NCBI RefSeq assembly: GCF_003369915.1
Contig: NW_022881614.1
Span: forward strand, 15,120,001 to 15,184,000
Length of the DNA: 64,000 nucleotides
From: Drosophila miranda
Lineage: Eukaryota; Arthropoda; Insecta; Diptera; Drosophilidae
Direction: 5' to 3'
Positions 34,986 to 48,700 of the stretch are shown here, one piece after another. The notes under the pieces are model-generated. The model saw only the letters and a list, made by a program, of their open reading frames with translations, had not been told where the DNA came from and ran no database searches. Both the position numbers and the translations under genes were made by a program. Every line of letters starts with the position of its first letter. Position 1 is the stretch's first letter.

Positions 34986-35872
34986 CTATGGACCACCATT
35001 TTGGCTTTGCCCGGACGACGCTGACGCTGTGGCAGCAGCAGCAGCCGCAACTGCAGCCAGATCCAACAGTTGAAAGTGCTTTTGATCCGCCACCGCAGCA
35101 GTCAGGGATTCCAGTAGAGTGGCATGCACTGCTGATGCTGGCTGCTCGTGCTGCTGATGTTGCTGCTGTTGATGGTGCAGTTGCAGCTGCAGTTGGCTTT
35201 CTAGATCTAACATGTGCTGCGACTCAGACGACTGATGTGCCATTATTTGCTGCTGGTCTGGGGATTCTACGCATCGGCAGCCGCATATATGTGCATATGT
35301 AGGCAAACGATACCCGAAATGAGAGAGCAGCGGAGTGGAGAAAGAAGAGAGAGAAAGAGAGAAGAAAAGACAAGAAATGCACAGTTACTTCATAATCATC
35401 ATATCAACATCATCATCAGGTGGTTAACACAACAACAATTTGACAAAACAAAAAACAAAACCAAAAAAGGATCGACACAAAATAAAACCCTCAACTAACC
35501 ATTTTATTTGATGCCGATGGGGGTGGGGGTGTAATTGTATAAATTACTTTCGTCGAGTGACAATAAATTTCGTAAAATACATAGTAAAAGAACAGAAAGT
35601 GACTAAATTAATCGAATATATATGGACTCTAGCTCATCAACCCACGTTTTGGATGTCTCAAACCGGAAGCACCATCCTTGCCGCCGACTGACCTCAGATT
35701 ACGTTTACTGCAAGAGAGTGAGTGCACAGAAAAACATTCATTTCGTAGACCTGACCTGACGTGACGCGACGTGACTCTCACGTTTATGCGACGCACATGC
35801 TTGACTTGATTATAATGAAATGAAATCACAGTCATGCGATCGCCTAAACGGAAGCTGAAGCTGAGCCTGAAC

Positions 35873-36246
35873 CTACCGTGAGCGCAACCATTGCTGTAAA
35901 TTGACACGTTTATATAGAGACGAACCATTACATCCGTCCATGGACAGATTTGACCATACCCAAAATTTTGCCCACTGATACAGCCAGTGTGCGAAACCTG
36001 GGGTATGGTCCACTAGGTATTCGTTGTTGGCCATCAGGAGTGCGTGATGAACCGCACACAATGTTCAGCACGATGAGCATCGGTACCCAGATCTGGACCA
36101 GCATCAGCTCCAGCCATGTTAGCAAGGGCACGGCCATCAGCAGGGAAGCTGCGTTTGGCACGAGCACCGTGGCTTTGTTATTGAGGGCCGAAATGATGTT
36201 CAGATTGCCCAAGTGCATAATCGCACCGAAGCCAACAATGCACTAG
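35873..36246 (-). pseudogene. Fragment of an unidentified multi-pass membrane protein
   Basis: On the minus strand a frame from about 36240 reads CIVGFGAIMHLGNLNIISAL and continues through two strongly hydrophobic stretches (LLMAVPLLTW, IWVPMLIVLNIVC). Near 36055 the sense moves to another frame, reading HHALLMANNEYLVDHTPGFA and LYQWAKFWVW. The hydrophobicity and residue choice look like real former coding sequence, with one frameshift. It sits in the last intron of Su(var)2-10, on the same strand, beside a DINE-1. I do not recognise the family. It could be a captured gene fragment or the ruin of a nested gene. Confidence 0.4.
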
Positions 36247-36295
36247 TTTTCCACTTGATGTTTGTCCCTGGCTTAGAATTTTGAATCTTTAAAAT

Positions 36296-37430
36296 TAAAA
36301 AAAAACGAGGGGAACGTTGTGAGTTGCTGCGGAGACCGCAACTCTACAGTTATACCTGATACTAAGTCAGTATGGCTCTCCTCCGGCAGACGCCGCTAAT
36401 ATTAAACGACACGACAAGGAGTGCGTGCGAGAGAGACAGAAAATCAGTCTGAGCGTGACGTCGGGGCTGCGTAGCCAGTGCAAATTGATTTGTTCCTTTT
36501 GGCTATAAAAATGATGTGATCTGATCCAGATTCAGCTATCTGATAGAAATGGTCATTATCTATGATTCTGCGTTTTTAGTTTTCTCGAATGTGCAATATT
36601 GTGGATGCCACAGATTTTCGTCCTTTGTGGGGGCGGAAAAGGGTGGGGCGAAATTCTGAGATATACGTTTTATAGTGAGATCTAACAGAAGTGCGGATAC
36701 CAAATTTGGTTACTCTAGCCTTAATAGTCTCTGAGATTTGTGGATGCCCCAGATTTTCGTCTTTTGCGGGGGCGGAAGGGGGTGTGGCGAAATTTGGACA
36801 CGAAACGGTCAAGGTCCGATATCACAGGAGTGTGGATACCAAATTTGGTTGCTCTGGCTCTTATAGGTTCTGAGATCCTTGAACTCATATTTTGCAATTG
36901 GCAAAGCCGACCATGAAACCTGTGTGTTAGAGACAGAGCGAGAAAGAATGAAATTGTTTTCTTGATTCTGGCTATAATAATTATACGATCTGGTTGAGAT
37001 TTTACACTCTAGAACATATAGTCATCCTCTACGATTCTGCGTTTTTGGTTTTATCGTATATTTCAAAATGTGGATGCCACAGATTTTCGTCCTTTGTGGG
37101 GGCGGAAGTAGGCGGGGCGAAGTTTTGAAATATTTTTGTAGCAGTGACATATCACAGAAGTCTGGATCCAAAACATCGTTGCTCTAGCTCTTATAGTCTT
37201 TGAGCAATAGGCGCTGAAGGGGACGGACGGACGGACGGACGGACGGACGGACGGACAGACGGACGGACAGACGGACAGACAGACAGGGCTCAATCGACTC
37301 GGCTATTGATGCTGATCAAGAATATATATACTTTATGGGGTCGGAAACGATTCCTTCTGGACGTTACACACATCCACTTTTACCACAAATCTAATATACC
37401 CCAATACTCATTTTGAGTATCGGGTATAAA
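36296..37430 (+). mobile_element. Near full-length DINE-1 (mini-me/ISY-like) in Su(var)2-10 intron 7
   Basis: It begins near ACGAGGGGAACGTTGTGAG and ends GAGTATCGGGTATAAAAA. Three internal blocks containing the CAGATTTTCGTC motif lie at about 36600, 36740 and 37070, followed by a long GGAC/AGAC microsatellite (37221-37286). It is the fullest DINE-1 in the window and the reference for the truncated copies at 6684 and 14398. Confidence 0.85.
37221..37286. repeat. GGAC/AGAC microsatellite in the intronic DINE-1
   Basis: Longer than the equivalents in the duplicated copies (about 66 bp against about 42 bp), as expected for a variable tetranucleotide tract. Confidence 0.9.
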
Positions 37431-37803
37431 AACTCCTTTGTTTGCCTTTCACAAACTGAAGCGAAACACAAGGGATAATTAAGCTCATAGAACAGGGGTA
37501 AACTCACAGCCTACTTAATAAATGTTGGACGAAAAAGTTGACCCCAAAAAATGTCTTTAAATCGGGTTACAAAGCTGTACTAATTCAAGAGATTTCAGAG
37601 TTGTTCCTCAGAGCTCTCTCTTAGTCTCTAGAGAGTCTCTTCTGTCAGTTGGATTATAAATTTACTAGCAAGAGACAAGGGATTCCTACGATTCGATTAA
37701 ATTCCTTTAATGTTGTGTGGATGGATGTGTGACTGTGTGACTTAGGGACTGTGGCATGATGTGTGTATGTGTGCGAGTGGGTGGGGGGTGGTGTGGTGTA
37801 AAT

Positions 37804-37808
37804 GGATC
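37804..37808 (+). repeat. Target site duplication GGATC, left side of BEL array
   Basis: GGATC directly precedes the first LTR and recurs at 51243-51247 directly after the third LTR. Five bases is the usual BEL/Pao length. Confidence 0.9.
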
Positions 37809-38117
37809 TGTAGCGCCATTTGGAAAATAATAATTGTTATTAGGATAGTATTTCATGAACTCTAGTGTAAGTTATGCTAGGGCAAAGCGGGAGCGCAATA
37901 AAAGCTCGCTCTCTCGCTCTTGGCGAATTCGCCCCGCTTTGCCACCGTAGATAAGGTAGGCACAGAAGAAATTGTTTTAATATATGAAAAGAAGTCGAGA
38001 AAAATCCATGAAATCGAACGCACGCACTCCTTTTTTTTTCGTCTTATTAAAATACAAAATTGCAGTCACCCAAGTTGTTTCGGTATCGTTATTTAGAAAA
38101 ACTATTCTAAAATTTCA
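37809..38117 (+). repeat. BEL LTR 1
   Basis: Starts TGTAGCGCCATTTGG, ends AAATTTCA, and contains AATAAA and the palindrome GGCGAATTCGCC. It differs from LTRs 2 and 3 at four shared sites. A candidate primer binding site (TGGCGCCCCCGGGTGG) follows at 38118. Confidence 0.95.
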
Positions 38118-39268
38118 TGGCGCCCCCGGGTGGACTTGCAATTTAAACGTATTAATTCAAGTGGAAGGCAAAAGTGACAGTGACACAGTGGAGAAAAGAT
38201 AAATAGCCAAAATCTATTATACCTACATGTACATGCATATGTGCTGCAGCTAAATTGCCAAATTGACCGCGACGTGTGTGCAAATAATTCAACAAACAAA
38301 ACTAAAATCACCGCGTCGGTCGTGCAATACCCTCTCTGCAGCTATATACAAAAGGAGATACACATATACCATCTACCCAAGAAGATCCAAGTGGAGCATC
38401 CAGTATAAGAAGAGGAGAGTACAGCACCTGGAATTTCCAATCTTCTCAAGAGGTATTTGTGAAAAAAATTGAAAGCTCGAGTGAAGACGAAAAGATTAAA
38501 AAACTCGCAATTATTGTCTTGTGCTGAAACAATTGCACCTCGCTTTCAATTCTTGGCACATACGTATGACATAGTAGAGCTAGATTGCATGCTGTAGTTA
38601 TATATATATTATATATATATTAATACATATATACATATGTACATCTAACCCTCTTGGACGCAATAACTACACATAACTCATTTTAACTGCAATCGCTGTC
38701 ACCCCTTTCCCCTTTCTCGTTTTCGTTGTGTCAAATATATGTATAGTTGGGTCGTTGGCCAAGCACGCATACCAATACGCAGCTGCAGCGGTGAATTATT
38801 TCGTCTCGCTTTCGCTCTTCACCGTTGCTTATCGTTGTTCTTTTGTTTGGCGCGCTTGATCCAAACCAAACACCAAGTGACGCGCTACCCTGTTTTCGTC
38901 GGGTATATTCGTTTGGTGTCAGTAGGATCCAACTATCAATTAAGACAAAGTCGTGCCTCGCAAATCAATTTAGCGTCGATCGTTGTCGGTGCAACTACGT
39001 GCATACGTACATATACACAACATCCATTCTTCAGAACTGCAGCGGTGAAATTTTTCGTTTTCGCTTGTCACCAGTGCAGTTCGTTGCTATTCTTGTGTGG
39101 TTTTCGTGTACGCGCCAGCCAAGCGACGCTCTACCCTAAATTTTTCGGGTATATTGGTTTTTCACCTCGTGTGGGTACAATTACCCATTATTTCATTGAG
39201 TGCCTCGGCATTAAATACGATTATTAGAAACGATCTTTCGCCTTCAGTTGCTTGTATTGAGAATCAAT

Positions 39269-42200
39269 ATGACCTCAAAAGCCAACAATATTGCCCTTGA
39301 AGAGCTGAAGAAAAAGCGCAGTTGCCGTGTCAAAGGCATTCGTTTATTAGCGGACCGTTTAGAAGCGGGGGATATTCCGCTGGTATTGACGGAGCTCGAG
39401 TGCAGACTCGAAACGCTGATGCGTAGCATTGACACGGCACGCGAACTTCAAGAGAAGATTGAAGATATAGACATTGACGATGAATTTGGAGTCGAGTTGG
39501 AAGAACTCTCAATTGTCACAAAGGCAAAATTAATGTCTCTCATTTGCGCATTAAAGACAGCTGATGAGACAATACCGGCAGTACCAGCTTATGGTGGCCC
39601 AACTCGTGCTCGCCTTCCGAAGTTAGCTCTGCCGCAGTTCAGCGGCAACTTTTCGGACTTTAAAAACTTCATAGGTTTATTTGAGACTCTAGTTCACAAT
39701 GACCAAAGCATTCCAATTATCGAAAAGTTCAACCATTTGCTTTCGTGTCTCTCCGGTGAAGCGTTGGGAACAGTTAGGGCTTTCCAAGTAACCGAGACCA
39801 ACTACGAGAAAGCAATGGCTAGCTTAAAACGGGTCTACGATAATGATTGTCTGATCTTTAAAAATCACATTGATGCCCTATTTAGTCTTCCCAAAAGAAA
39901 CCTTATCGATACCGCCTCATCCATATATGGTTCGTTGTTGTCGATAGGCGATGATAAAAAGATCTCGAATGCGATGATTATTCATCTCGTCTTGAGCAGA
40001 GTCGATCCGGTGACCAAAGAGAAATGGGAAGAACAGCTCGATTATGACAAACTGCCACTTTGGACGGACTGTGAGAAGTTGCTTAATCGCAGACATCAGC
40101 ATCTTTCGGCCAAAAATTCGGACAAACCAAAGCAGGAGCAGAAAGCTGTGCCAAGCAAGCCGCATAATCGGAGCTCATTCGCGTGTTCCACCGCGAATAC
40201 CAAAAACCAACAATGCAGCTACTGCAATGCGAAAGGCCATTTGTTGACAGATTGCAGTCCATTTGGTCGGCTGGCAGTAATGCAAAGGTTCGAATTCGCA
40301 AAAACTGCATCCTTGTGCATCAATTGTCTGCAGCCAGGCCACTCTGTAGTACGATGCAAAGCTAAGAAGTGTCGAGTGTGTGGCTGCTCACACCATACCT
40401 TATTGCATAGATACACAGTGGCGAATAAAAGTCTAGCGTTACCATCACTCCCAGAGAATTCTTCTCCTCCTCCCAATCAGAATCAACCTTCCACTTCGCA
40501 TGCTCTCCATGCGACAGCTATGGATAGAGTTATTCTGGCTACGTCGATCGTAAGCGTCCGAACAAATAATGGTGAACATGTTTTGGCCCGAGCTCTGCTT
40601 GACTCGGGGTCTCAAACCAATTTTATAACTGAGGACTTAGCACAGCGCTTACAGATCCGTAGGGAGGAGTCGTGTATCAACTTGCTTGGTATTGGTGAAT
40701 CCAATTCACAAGTCAAGAAAAAGATACACACGGTGGTGAAGTCGCGAATTACTGGTAGTGAGTTTTCGGTTGATTTCTGGATTCTAAAGTCCATTTCGGG
40801 GTATCACCCTGATCAGACACTTAACGTGAGTGACTGGAAAATCCCGAAGAACTTACCACTTGCAGACCCATATTTCTTCACGCCACAGAAGATAGATATG
40901 TTGATAGGTGCAGAAACATTTTTCGAACTTTTATCTGTTGGTCAGATTCGACAAGGTCCTGACTATCCAACTCTGCAGAAAACGCTTCTCGGCTGGATTG
41001 TGTCGGGCAGATACACTCCAAAGGTGACTGCCACCCAAGAAGCTAGGAATTGTTTGAGTTGTCGAGAAGAGTCAGTGATCCACATCGACAATACATTACA
41101 AAAGTTTTGGTCACTGGAAGAATTGCCGTCTTCTAAAAAGTCTTTATCTCCTGAACACAAGTGATGTGAAAAGCATTATAGAAGGACTACTCAGGTCGTG
41201 CCTTCAGGTCGGTTTGAAGTAAGACTGCCGTTCAAATCAGATCCCAGTATCTTAGGCAACTCCTTTGAAGTGGCTGAACGGCGGTTTTTATCGCTTGAAA
41301 AAAGATTGTTTCGTGACCCCGAGTTGAAGAAAATGTACTTGGAGTTCATGGAAGAGTACCTCTCCTTGGGTCACATGTCTACCACAGACAACACAATCCC
41401 CAAAACTCCACATTATTTCATTCCACATCAGTGTGTGTTGAGGCCTCAAAGCACGTCGACCAAGCTCCGCGTCGTTTTCGATGAGTCTTGTAAAACGTCC
41501 TCTCAGGTGGCCTTGAACGACATATTGATGGTCGGTCCTACGATACAGGATGAGCTGTATTCGACATTGCTCCGATTCAGACTACACAGGTACGCCTTGA
41601 CAGCCGATGTCAAAAAGATGTATCGCCAAGTTTTGGTCGCTGATGCGGGTAGACAATTCCAGCTCATAGTGTGGAGAAGAGACCCGTCTGAGTCCTTGAG
41701 AATATACCAGCTCAACACCGTAACATATGGGACTGGACCAGCCCCATTTTTGGCTATTCGGTGTTTGAAGAGGTTGAGTGAGTCTGCAAAACTCTCACTC
41801 CCTAAAGCTGCTGAAGTTATTGACTCCGACTTCTATGTCGATGACATGTTGACTGGTGCTGGTTGCGTAGAGGAGTTAAAGACAATTAAGTCTGATGTGG
41901 CTCAGGTTCTTCAAACCGCTGGGTTTGAATTGACTAAATGGTTTTCGAACTCACCTGAGGTCACCGCATCCGAGAGCACAGTTAAACCGATAACGATCTC
42001 GGACTCAGAGTCAACTAAGGCGTTAGGAATATCGTGGCTGCCACACGAAGACGTCTTTAAGTTTCAAATTGACACGTCAGTTATGGGTCTCCGAGCGACA
42101 AAACGGAACATATTATCGGTGACATCAAAGCTGTTTGACCCCCTTGGCTTGTTAAGTCCTTTAGTAATTAAGGGAAAGATCCTACTGCAGGAGCTTTGGC

Positions 42201-44398
42201 TCAACAAGCTAGATTGGGATGAGTCAATTCCAATGAACTTGGAAACAGCATGGAACTTATTAAAAGAATCCTTGGGTCAGTTGGAGAAGATTACCATACC
42301 TCGATTTGTGCATACTGATCCCATGTCACCGATTCAAGTACATGCCTTTGCCGACGCATCCATGAGAGCTTATGGAGCCTGCGTCTATATCCGTAGAAAG
42401 ACTGCAGAAGGTTTCAAGGTCTCCTTGTTGACTGCAAAGTCGAAAGTAGCGCTACTCAAGACGAAAACGCTCCCAAGGCTTGAATTATGTACCGCTCACC
42501 TTCTAGCAGACCTTTGTCACCGAATCAAATCACTGCTCAAGGTTCCAATTGATAAAATGATATTCTGGTCAGATTCAGAAGTTACTCTTCATTGGATCAG
42601 ATCCCACCCTTCGTCGTTGTCAACATTCGTTGCGAACCGAGTAGCGGAGATTCAAGAGTGGTCAAGTGAAGCTACGTGGCGGCATGTGCCAACAAAACAG
42701 AACCCAGCAGACATAGTTTCGAGAGGTTGTGACGTAGAGGAAATCGTGCAGTCGATCTGGTTTGGTGGACCAGAGGTCTTAAAGTTTGAAGAAGAGAGCT
42801 GGCCCAGAAATCCACACTTCGAGCTTTCCGAAGAAGAGATACAGATGGAAAGTCGGAAGAAATCGGTCGGACTGACCGTCGCGGCCAAGCCAAATTACTT
42901 AGTGGATGTAATCGAGGGATACTCGTCACACCTCAAACTGCTAAGAGTGTTCGTTTTCGTGTTCCGCTTCATCCGAAAATGCAAAGACAAAAGTCTCAAC
43001 TTTGGAAAAATTCCGTCATCCGTAGAATACGACGAGGCGTTTCTAAAAATAGTCGAAATAACACAGAAAAATGAGTCTCAAGAAGATATTGAAAGGGTTC
43101 GTAAAGGCACCAAGTTAGGCCCCAGTCTTCAGCGCTTGAATCCCTTCATCCATGAAGAGGCTGGGACATGGTGCTCTTTTTCGTTGTTGCGAGTTGGGGG
43201 GCGACTAGTTAACGCTCCTATTTCATATAATGCCAAGTTTCCCTTGTTATTGACAAAACGCTCGCAGTTTGTGCAGACATACGTTCGCTATCTGCATCAA
43301 ACGAATTTTCATGCCGGCCCACGAGCACTCGTGAGTATCCTTAGACAGCGCATTTGGATAGTGAATGCTCAGGCGGTCTGCAGGGCGACAGTTAGGTCGT
43401 GTATTCGTTGCTTTAAATGCAAGCCGCTACTCCAGACCCAAATGATGGGCAACTTACCCGCAGACCGGCTCCGTGGTCTCCGCCCATTTTCAGTATGTGG
43501 CGTTGATTTTTGTGGCCCAGTCTATACGACTCTGAAAATTCGTGGAAGGCCCCCTTATAAGTCCTACATAGCGTTATTTGTCTGTTTTGCGTCCAAGGCG
43601 GTTCATTTAGAAATTGTCTCCGATTTGACGACTAATTCCTTCTTGTTGGCATTCCAAAGGTTCGTCGGTCGTCGAGGATGTCCGCAACGCGTGAACTGCG
43701 ACAACGCGACAAATTTCGTCGGAGCAAGTCGCCACTTCAGCGAACTGCGGAGGAAGATAGAGGCGGAAGCGGACGCGATACGCGAATTTGCGTCAAGAAG
43801 CGGGTGCGAGTTTGCCTTCATACCGCCTCGAGCACCGCACATGGGCAGACTTTGGGAGGCCGGTGTGAAGTCTGCCAAGGGCCTACTCCTACGGGCAGTC
43901 GGAAGCGCTCTCCTCACCGCAGAGGAGCTGGAGACCGTGCTGGTCGGGATCGAGGCGGTACTCAACTCGCGCCCGCTAGGACCCCTAAGCCCAGACCCAA
44001 GCGACGGAGACGCGCTGACTCCCGGGCACCTGCTGACAGGCGGGCCGCTCATCGCACCCCCAGCACCCAGGACCCCGGACCAGGAGGGTCTGAGCTGCTT
44101 AAAGCGATGGCGGCTTGTCTCGTCAGCCAGGCAAATGTGCTGGCAGCGATGGTCCCGGGAGTATGTGCTTGGATTGCAAATAAGATGCAAGTGGCACCAG
44201 GAGGAGCCAAACATAAAGGAAGGCGACCTCGTAATCGTCGCCGAGGACAACCTGCCCCCTCAACAGTGGCTCCTCGGAAGGGTGGTCGGAACAACCGCCG
44301 GGCAGGACGGAAGGGTCAGAGTGGTCGACCTAAGGACGAGCAGCGGAGCCACGTTCAGGAGGCCAATGCACAAATTGGCGCTTCTGCCAATGGTTTGA
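39269..44398 (+). CDS. BEL/Pao Gag-Pro-Pol polyprotein, copy 1, one internal stop
   Basis: One frame of about 1,710 codons starts MTSKANNIALEELKKK and is broken only by TGA at 41162-41164, where copy 2 has TTA. Domain order: DUF1759-type Gag (near RLPKLALPQFSGN), zinc knuckles (CSYCNAKGHLLTDC; CINCLQPGHSVVRC), DUF1758 aspartic protease (ALLDSGSQTNF), A17-type reverse transcriptase with YVDD near 41836, RNase H, an H2C2 integrase finger near 43290-43430, the integrase core (GVDFCGP, NCDNATNFVG, the PHMGRLWEAG glutamate) and a C-terminal DUF5641 block. Relative to copy 2 it lacks nine codons in Gag near 39895. The pol part (41165-44398) is fully open. Confidence 0.9.
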
Positions 44399-44425
44399 AG
44401 CCTTCCAGGCCTTCAACGGGGCCGG

Positions 44426-44734
44426 TGTAGCGCCATTTGGAAAATAATAATTGTTATTAGGATAGTATTTCATGAAGTCTAGTGTAAGTTAGGCTAGGGC
44501 AAAGCGGGAGCGCAATAAAAGCTCGCTCTCTCGCTCTTGGCGAATTCGCCCCGCTTTGCCACCGTAGGTAAGGTAGGCACAGAAGAAATTGTTTTAATAT
44601 ATGAAAAGAAGTCGAGAAAAATCCATGAAATCGAACGCACGCACTCCTTTTTTTTTCGTCGTATTAAAATACAAAATTGCAGTCACCCAAGTTGTTTCGG
44701 TATCGTTATTTAGAAAAACTAATCTAAAATTTCA
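44426..44734 (+). repeat. BEL LTR 2, shared by both internal regions
   Basis: 309 bp. By direct comparison it differs from LTR 3 at two positions and from LTR 1 at five. Confidence 0.95.
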
Positions 44735-45792
44735 TGGCGCCCCCGGGTGGACTTGCAATTTAAACGTATTAATTCAAGTGGAAGGCAAAAGTGACAGTGA
44801 CACAGTGGAGAAAAGATAAATAGCCAAAATCTATTATACCTACATGTACATGCATATGTGCTGCAGCTAAATTGCCAAATTGACCGCGACGTGTGTGCAA
44901 ATAATTCAACAAACAAAACTAAAATCACCGCGTCGGTCGTGCAATACCCTCTCTGCAGCTATATACAAAAGGAGATACACATATACCATCTACCCAAGAA
45001 GATCCAAGTGGAGCATGCAGTATAAGAAGAGGAGAGTACAGCACCTGGAATTTCCAATCTTCTCAAGAGGTATTTGTGCAAAAAATTGAAAGCTCGAGTG
45101 AAGACGAAAAGATTAAAAAACTCGCAATTATTGTCTTGTGCTGAAACAATTGCACCTCGCTTTCAATTCTTGGCACATACGTATGACATAGTAGAGCTAG
45201 ATTGCATGCTGTAGTTATATATATATTATATATATATTAATACATATATACATATGTACATCTAACCCTCTTGGACGCAATAACTACACATAACTCATTT
45301 TAACTGCAATCGCTGTGAATTTTTTCGTCTCGCTTTCGCTCTTCACCGTTGCTTATCGTTGTTCTTTTGTTTGGCGCGCTTGATCCAAACCAAACACCAA
45401 GTGACGCGCTACCCTGTTTTCGTCGGGTATATTCGTTTGGTGTCAGTAGGATCCAACTATCAATTAAGACAAAGTCGTGCCTCGCAAATCAATTTAGCGT
45501 CGATCGTTGTCGGTGCAACTACGTGCATACGTACATATACACAACATCCATTCTTCAGAACTGCAGCGGTGAAATTTTTCGTTTTCGCTTGTCACCAGTG
45601 CAGTTCGTTGCTATTCTTGTGTGGTTTTCGTGTACGCGCCAGCCAAGCGACGCTCTACCCTAAATTTTTCGGGTATATTGGTTTTTCACCTCGTGTGGGT
45701 ACAATTACCCATTATTTCATTGAGTGCCTCGGCATTAAATACGATTATTAGAAACGATCTTTCGCCTTCAGTTGCTTGTATTGAGAATCAAT

Positions 45793-48700
45793 ATGACCTC
45801 AAAAGCCAACAATATTGCCCTTGAAGAGCTGAAGAAAAAGCGCAGTTGCCGTGTCAAAGGCATTCGTTTATTAGCGGACCGTTTAGAAGCGGGGGATATT
45901 CCGCTGGTATTGACGGAGCTCGAGTGCAGACTCGAAACGCTGATGCGTAGCATTGACACGGCACGCGAACTTCAAGAGAAGATTGAAGATATAGACATTG
46001 ACGATGAATTTGGAGTCGAGTTGGAAGAACTCTCAATTGTCACAAAGGCAAAATTAATGTCTCTCATTTGCGCATTAAAGACAGCTGATGAGACAATACC
46101 GGCAGTACCAGCTTATGGTGGCCCAACTCGTGCTCGCCTTCCGAAGTTAGCTCTGCCGCAGTTCAGCGGCAACTTTTCGGACTTTAAAAACTTCATAGGT
46201 TTATTTGAGACTCTAGTTCACAATGACCAAAGCATTCCAATTATCGAAAAGTTCAACCATTTGCTTTCGTGTCTCTCCGGTGAAGCGTTGGGAACAGTTA
46301 GGGCTTTCCAAGTAACCGAGACCAACTACGAGAAAGCAATGGCTAGCTTAAAACGGGTCTACGATAATGATTGTCTGATCTTTAAAAATCACATTGATGC
46401 CCTATTTAGTCTTCCCAAAATGACCCAGCAATCAGCATCGTCCTTAAGAAACCTTATCGATACCGCCTCATCCATATATGGTTCGTTGTTGTCGATAGGC
46501 GATGATAAAAAGATCTCGAATGCGATGATTATTCATCTCGTCTTGAGCAGAGTCGATCCGGTGACCAAAGAGAAATGGGAAGAACAGCTCGATTATGACA
46601 AACTGCCACTTCGGACGGACTGTGAAAAGTTGCTTAATCGCAGACATCAGCATCTTTCGGCCGAAAATTCGGACAAACCAAAGCAGGAGCAGAAAGCTGT
46701 GCCAAGCAAGCCGCATAATCGGAGCTCATTCGCGTGTTCCACCGCGAATACCAAAAACCAACAATGCAGCTACTGCAATGCGAAAGGCCATTTGTTGACA
46801 GATTGCAGTCCATTTGGTCGGCTGGCAGTAATGCAAAGGTTCGAATTCGCAAAAACTGCATCCTTGTGCATCAATTGTCTGCAGCCAGGCCACTCTGTAG
46901 TACGATGCAAAGCTAAGAAGTGTCGAGTGTGTGGCTGCTCACACCATACCTTATTGCATAGATACACAGTGGCGAATAAAAGTCTAGCGTTACCATCACC
47001 CCCAGAGAATTCTTCTCCTCCTCCCAATCAGAATCAACCTTCCACTTCGCATGCTCTCCATGCGACAGCTATGGATAGAGTTATTCTGGCTACGTCGATC
47101 GTAAGCGTCCGAACAAATAATGATGAACATGTTTTGGCCCGAGCTCTGCTTGACTCGGGGTCTCAAACCAATTTTATAACTGAGGACTTAGCACAGCGCT
47201 TACAGATCCGTAGGGAGGAGTCGTGTATCAACTTGCTTGGTATTGGTGAATCCAATTCACAAGTCAAGAAAAAGATACACACGGTGCTGAAGTCGCGAAT
47301 TACTGGTAGTGAGTTTTCGGTTGATTTCTGGATTCTAAAGTCCATTTCGGGTATCACCCTGATCAGACACTTAACGTGAGTGACTGGAAAATCCCGAAGA
47401 ACTTACCACTTGCAGACCCATATTTCTTCAAGCCACAGAAGATAGATGTTGATAGGTGCAGAAACATTTTTCGAACTTTTATCTGTTGGTCAGATTCGAC
47501 AAGGTCCTGACTATCCAACTCTGCAGAAAACGCTTCTCGGCTGGATTGTGTCGGGCAGATACACTCCAAAGGTGACTGCCACCCAAGAAGCTAGGAATTG
47601 TTTGAGTTGTCGAGAAGAGTCAGTGATCCACATCGACAATACATTACAATACATTACAATTGCCGTCTTCTAAAAAGTCTTTATCTCCTGAACACAAGTT
47701 ATGTAAAAAGCATTATAGAACGACTACTCAGGTCGTGCCTTCAGGTCGGTTTGAAGTAAGACTGCCGTTCAAATCAGATCCCAGTATCTTAGGCAACTCT
47801 TTTATCGCTTGAAAAAAGATTGTTTCGTGACCCCGAGTTGAAGAAAATGTACTTGGAGTTCATGGAAGAGTACCTCTCCTTGGGTCACATGTCTACCACA
47901 GACAACACAATCCCCAAAACTCCACATTATTTCATTCCACATCAGTGTGTGTTGAGGCCTCAAAGCACGTCGACCAAGCTCCGCGTCGTTTTCGATGAGT
48001 CTTGTAAAACGTCCTCTCAGGTGGCCTTGAACGACATATTGATGGTCGGTCCTACGATACAGGATGAGCTGTATTCGACATTGCTCCGATTCAGACTACA
48101 CAGGTACGCCTTGACAGCCGATGTCAAAAAGATGTATCGCCAAGTCTTGGTCGCTGATGCGGGTAGACAATTCCAGCTCATAGTGTGGAGAAGAGACCCG
48201 TCTGAGTCCTTGAGAATATACCAGCTCAACACCGTAACATATGGGACTGGACCAGCCCCATTTTTGGCTATTCGGTGTTTGAAGAGGTTGAGTGAGTCTG
48301 CAAAACTCTCACTCCCTAAAGCTGCTGAAGTTATTGACTCCGACTTCTATGTCGATGACATGTTGACTGGTGCTGGTTGCGTAGAGGAGTTAAAGACAAT
48401 TAAGTCTGATGTGGCTCAGGTTCTTCAAACCGCTGGGTTTGAATTGACTAAATGGTTTTCGAACTCACCTGAGGTCATCGCATCCGAGAGCACAGTTAAA
48501 CCGATAACGATCTCGGACTCAGAGTCAACTAAGGCGTTAGGAATATCGTGGCTGCCACACGAAGACGTCTTTAAGTTCCAAATTGACACGTCAGTTATGG
48601 GTCTCCGAGCGACAAAACGGAACATATTATTGGTGACATCAAAGCTGTTTGACCCCCTTGGCTTATTAAGTCCTTTAGTAATTAAGGGAAAGATCCTACT

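Noticed and set aside
34946-35302. 118-codon plus-strand frame
   Set aside because: It is antisense to the Gln- and Ala-rich last exon of Su(var)2-10; CAG/CTG repeats keep both strands open.
36576-36873. Small frames in DINE-1 matching the LINE ORF1 N-terminus
   Set aside because: The similarity arises because the LINE frame runs into DINE-1 sequence, not because DINE-1 encodes that protein.
43678-44430. 250-codon plus-strand frame overlapping BEL integrase (and 50021-50938 in copy 2)
   Set aside because: It is an alternative frame of a GC-rich coding segment, rich in Arg and Pro, with no recognisable domain. It stays open because of base composition.
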